DNA of 64,000 nt from Aeromonas sp. FDAARGOS 1405 (lineage in GTDB: Bacteria; Pseudomonadota; Gammaproteobacteria; Enterobacterales; Aeromonadaceae). The position numbers were made by a program, and so were the translations under genes. The notes below the pieces were generated by a model, which made no database searches, was not told the DNA's origin, and saw only the letters and a list, made by a program, of their open reading frames with translations. The stretch's first letter is position 1; the number at the start of each line of letters is the position of its first letter. The stretch covers positions 594,001 to 658,000 of the forward strand of contig NZ_CP077311.1 of NCBI RefSeq assembly GCF_019048265.1, written 5' to 3'. Positions 63,283-64,000 of this stretch are shown one piece after another.

Positions 63283-63738
63283 TTATGCCGCCACTCTGCG
63301 CATCCCCATATGGGGGATATCGTCTTCGAGATAGCCTTCCCCTTCCGCTACAAAACCGTGTTGGCCATAGAAGCCTTGCAGATGGGCCTGAGCCCCCAAC
63401 CAGATGCTGTGAGTCGGCCAGCGCGCCTCACACGCCTTGACCGCCTCGCTGATCAGCTTATGACCAAGACCACCGCCGCGCGCCTTGGGTGAGGTCACCA
63501 CCCGGCCGATGGCGGCGCCGCTCTCATCGCCGATGCCGGGCGCCATAATCCGCGCGTAAGCAGCAAGCTGGTCGCCCTGATACCCTAGCAGGTGCCAGAC
63601 CCCTTCGCGGCGATCCAGCCCGTCCAGATCCTGAAAGGGGCAGGTCTGCTCCACCACGAACACCTCAGCCCGCAGCGCCAGCAACTCATACAACTCGTCT
63701 GTGGTCAGTTCAGACCAGGGTTTCAGGATCCAGTTCAT
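63283..63738 (-). CDS. elaA: GNAT acetyltransferase ElaA
   Basis: 151 residues from the ATG at 63738 (AGGAGTTGCCG precedes it). The GNAT core includes RAEVFVVEQTCPFQDLDGLD, IGRVVTSPKARGGGLGHKLI (acetyl-CoA pyrophosphate loop) and AQAHLQGFYGQHGFVAEGEG, as in ElaA. Substrate unknown. A longer start at 63795 is unlikely, since it would run into the Crp-type gene. Confidence 0.92.
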   Translation of the reverse strand: MNWILKPWSELTTDELYELLALRAEVFVVEQTCPFQDLDGLDRREGVWHLLGYQGDQLAAYARIMAPGIGDESGAAIGRVVTSPKARGGGLGHKLISEAVKACEARWPTHSIWLGAQAHLQGFYGQHGFVAEGEGYLEDDIPHMGMRRVAA

Positions 63739-63794
63739 CGGCAACTCCTTATCAGTTCGGCCTGCCAGCATAATCGTGGCGCCAGCGCCCTGCA

Positions 63795-64000
63795 TTAACC
63801 TTTGTTAAGTTCTTTCAGCCGTTTGCGAATGCGGCTCAGGCTGATGGGTGTGATACCGAGATAGGCGGCGATCTGGTGGTCTGGCACTCTGGCATCGAGC
63901 GCGGGAAAGCTGTCGAGAAAGTGCTGATAGCGTGCCTGCGGGCTGCCGGTCAGCAGCAACTGCTCCTTCTCCTCCTTGATGCGCAGCTGCACCTCCAGCA
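63795..64000 (-). CDS. Crp/Fnr-family regulator, C-terminal part (5' end beyond window)
   Basis: The last 68 residues or so of a Crp-type protein: LRIKEEKEQLLLTGSPQARY (dimer helix to HTH junction), then QHFLDSFPALDARVPDHQIA and AYLGITPISLSRIRKRLKEL, a typical C-terminal HTH with recognition helix TPISLSRIRKRL. The cAMP/effector-binding domain is outside the window, so the ligand cannot be judged. Confidence 0.85.
   Translation of the reverse strand, partial: LEVQLRIKEEKEQLLLTGSPQARYQHFLDSFPALDARVPDHQIAAYLGITPISLSRIRKRLKELNKG

Overview
The window looks like a chromosomal segment of an Aeromonas species (Gammaproteobacteria). The main evidence is an AhyR/AhyI-type quorum-sensing pair, the gene order ruvAB - cydABX-ybgE - ybgC-tolQRAB-pal-cpoB - tRNA(Lys/Val) that is also familiar from Vibrio, and many E. 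coli-like proteins (Rnb, ArgP, Zur, SrmB, ProS, DusA). Apart from the tRNA array and a few AT-rich intergenic stretches it reads as ordinary GC-rich housekeeping chromosome. I see no insertion sequence, prophage, CRISPR array or plasmid gene.

Layout. 1-3.1 kb: end of glgB, then glgX and msrB. 3.1-11.2 kb: accessory metabolism and transport (ChrA, Nudix, Lrp-type regulator, a cysteine-containing HTH regulator divergent from an MFS exporter, a HAD phosphatase, a DUF2799 lipoprotein, a 2OG-Fe(II) oxygenase). 11.3-15.2 kb: two paralogous NSS sodium symporters around a periplasmic binding-protein-like gene. The second symporter has what looks like a complete phenylalanine-type attenuator in its leader. 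15.2-16.8 kb: an octamer microsatellite, then six tandem copies of a tRNA-Lys/tRNA-Val pair on the minus strand with their own promoter and terminator. 16.8-28.3 kb: the Tol-Pal operon, the cytochrome bd operon including the 38-aa CydX, and ruvBA, all on the minus strand. A separate plus-strand unit encoding a 25-aa basic peptide lies between cydA and ruvB.

28.5-39.9 kb: a chemoreceptor, argO, ahyR/ahyI and argP (the quorum genes lie between an exporter and its likely activator), RNase II, a GGDEF/HDOD pair and a sugar-phosphate phosphatase. 39.9-44 kb: a divergent second Hfq-like protein facing a pqiABC lipid-transport operon. 44-57.9 kb: an rRNA methyltransferase, proS, SDR, an outer-membrane protein, a copper chaperone, a crotonase, an exported ParB-like-fold protein, an orphan OppA, an Aer-like receptor, dusA, and zur-cheX. 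57.9-64 kb: two brnQ paralogs with suggestive leaders, trmN6 divergent from srmB, elaA, and the end of a Crp-type regulator.

Themes. Amino-acid transport recurs (two NSS, two BrnQ, ArgO/ArgP, OppA), and its leaders contain the most interesting regulatory DNA. tRNA biology also recurs: the Val/Lys array, TrmN6 (whose known substrate is tRNA-Val(UAC)), DusA and ProS. The strongest candidates for something undescribed are the Phe-leader attenuator before the second NSS gene, the autonomous 25-aa-peptide unit next to cydA, the Hfq paralog lacking the YKH histidine, and a possible stand-alone structured RNA between the Lrp-type gene and the cysteine-containing regulator. All functional calls rest on reading the sequence and on remembered family features; no database search was run.
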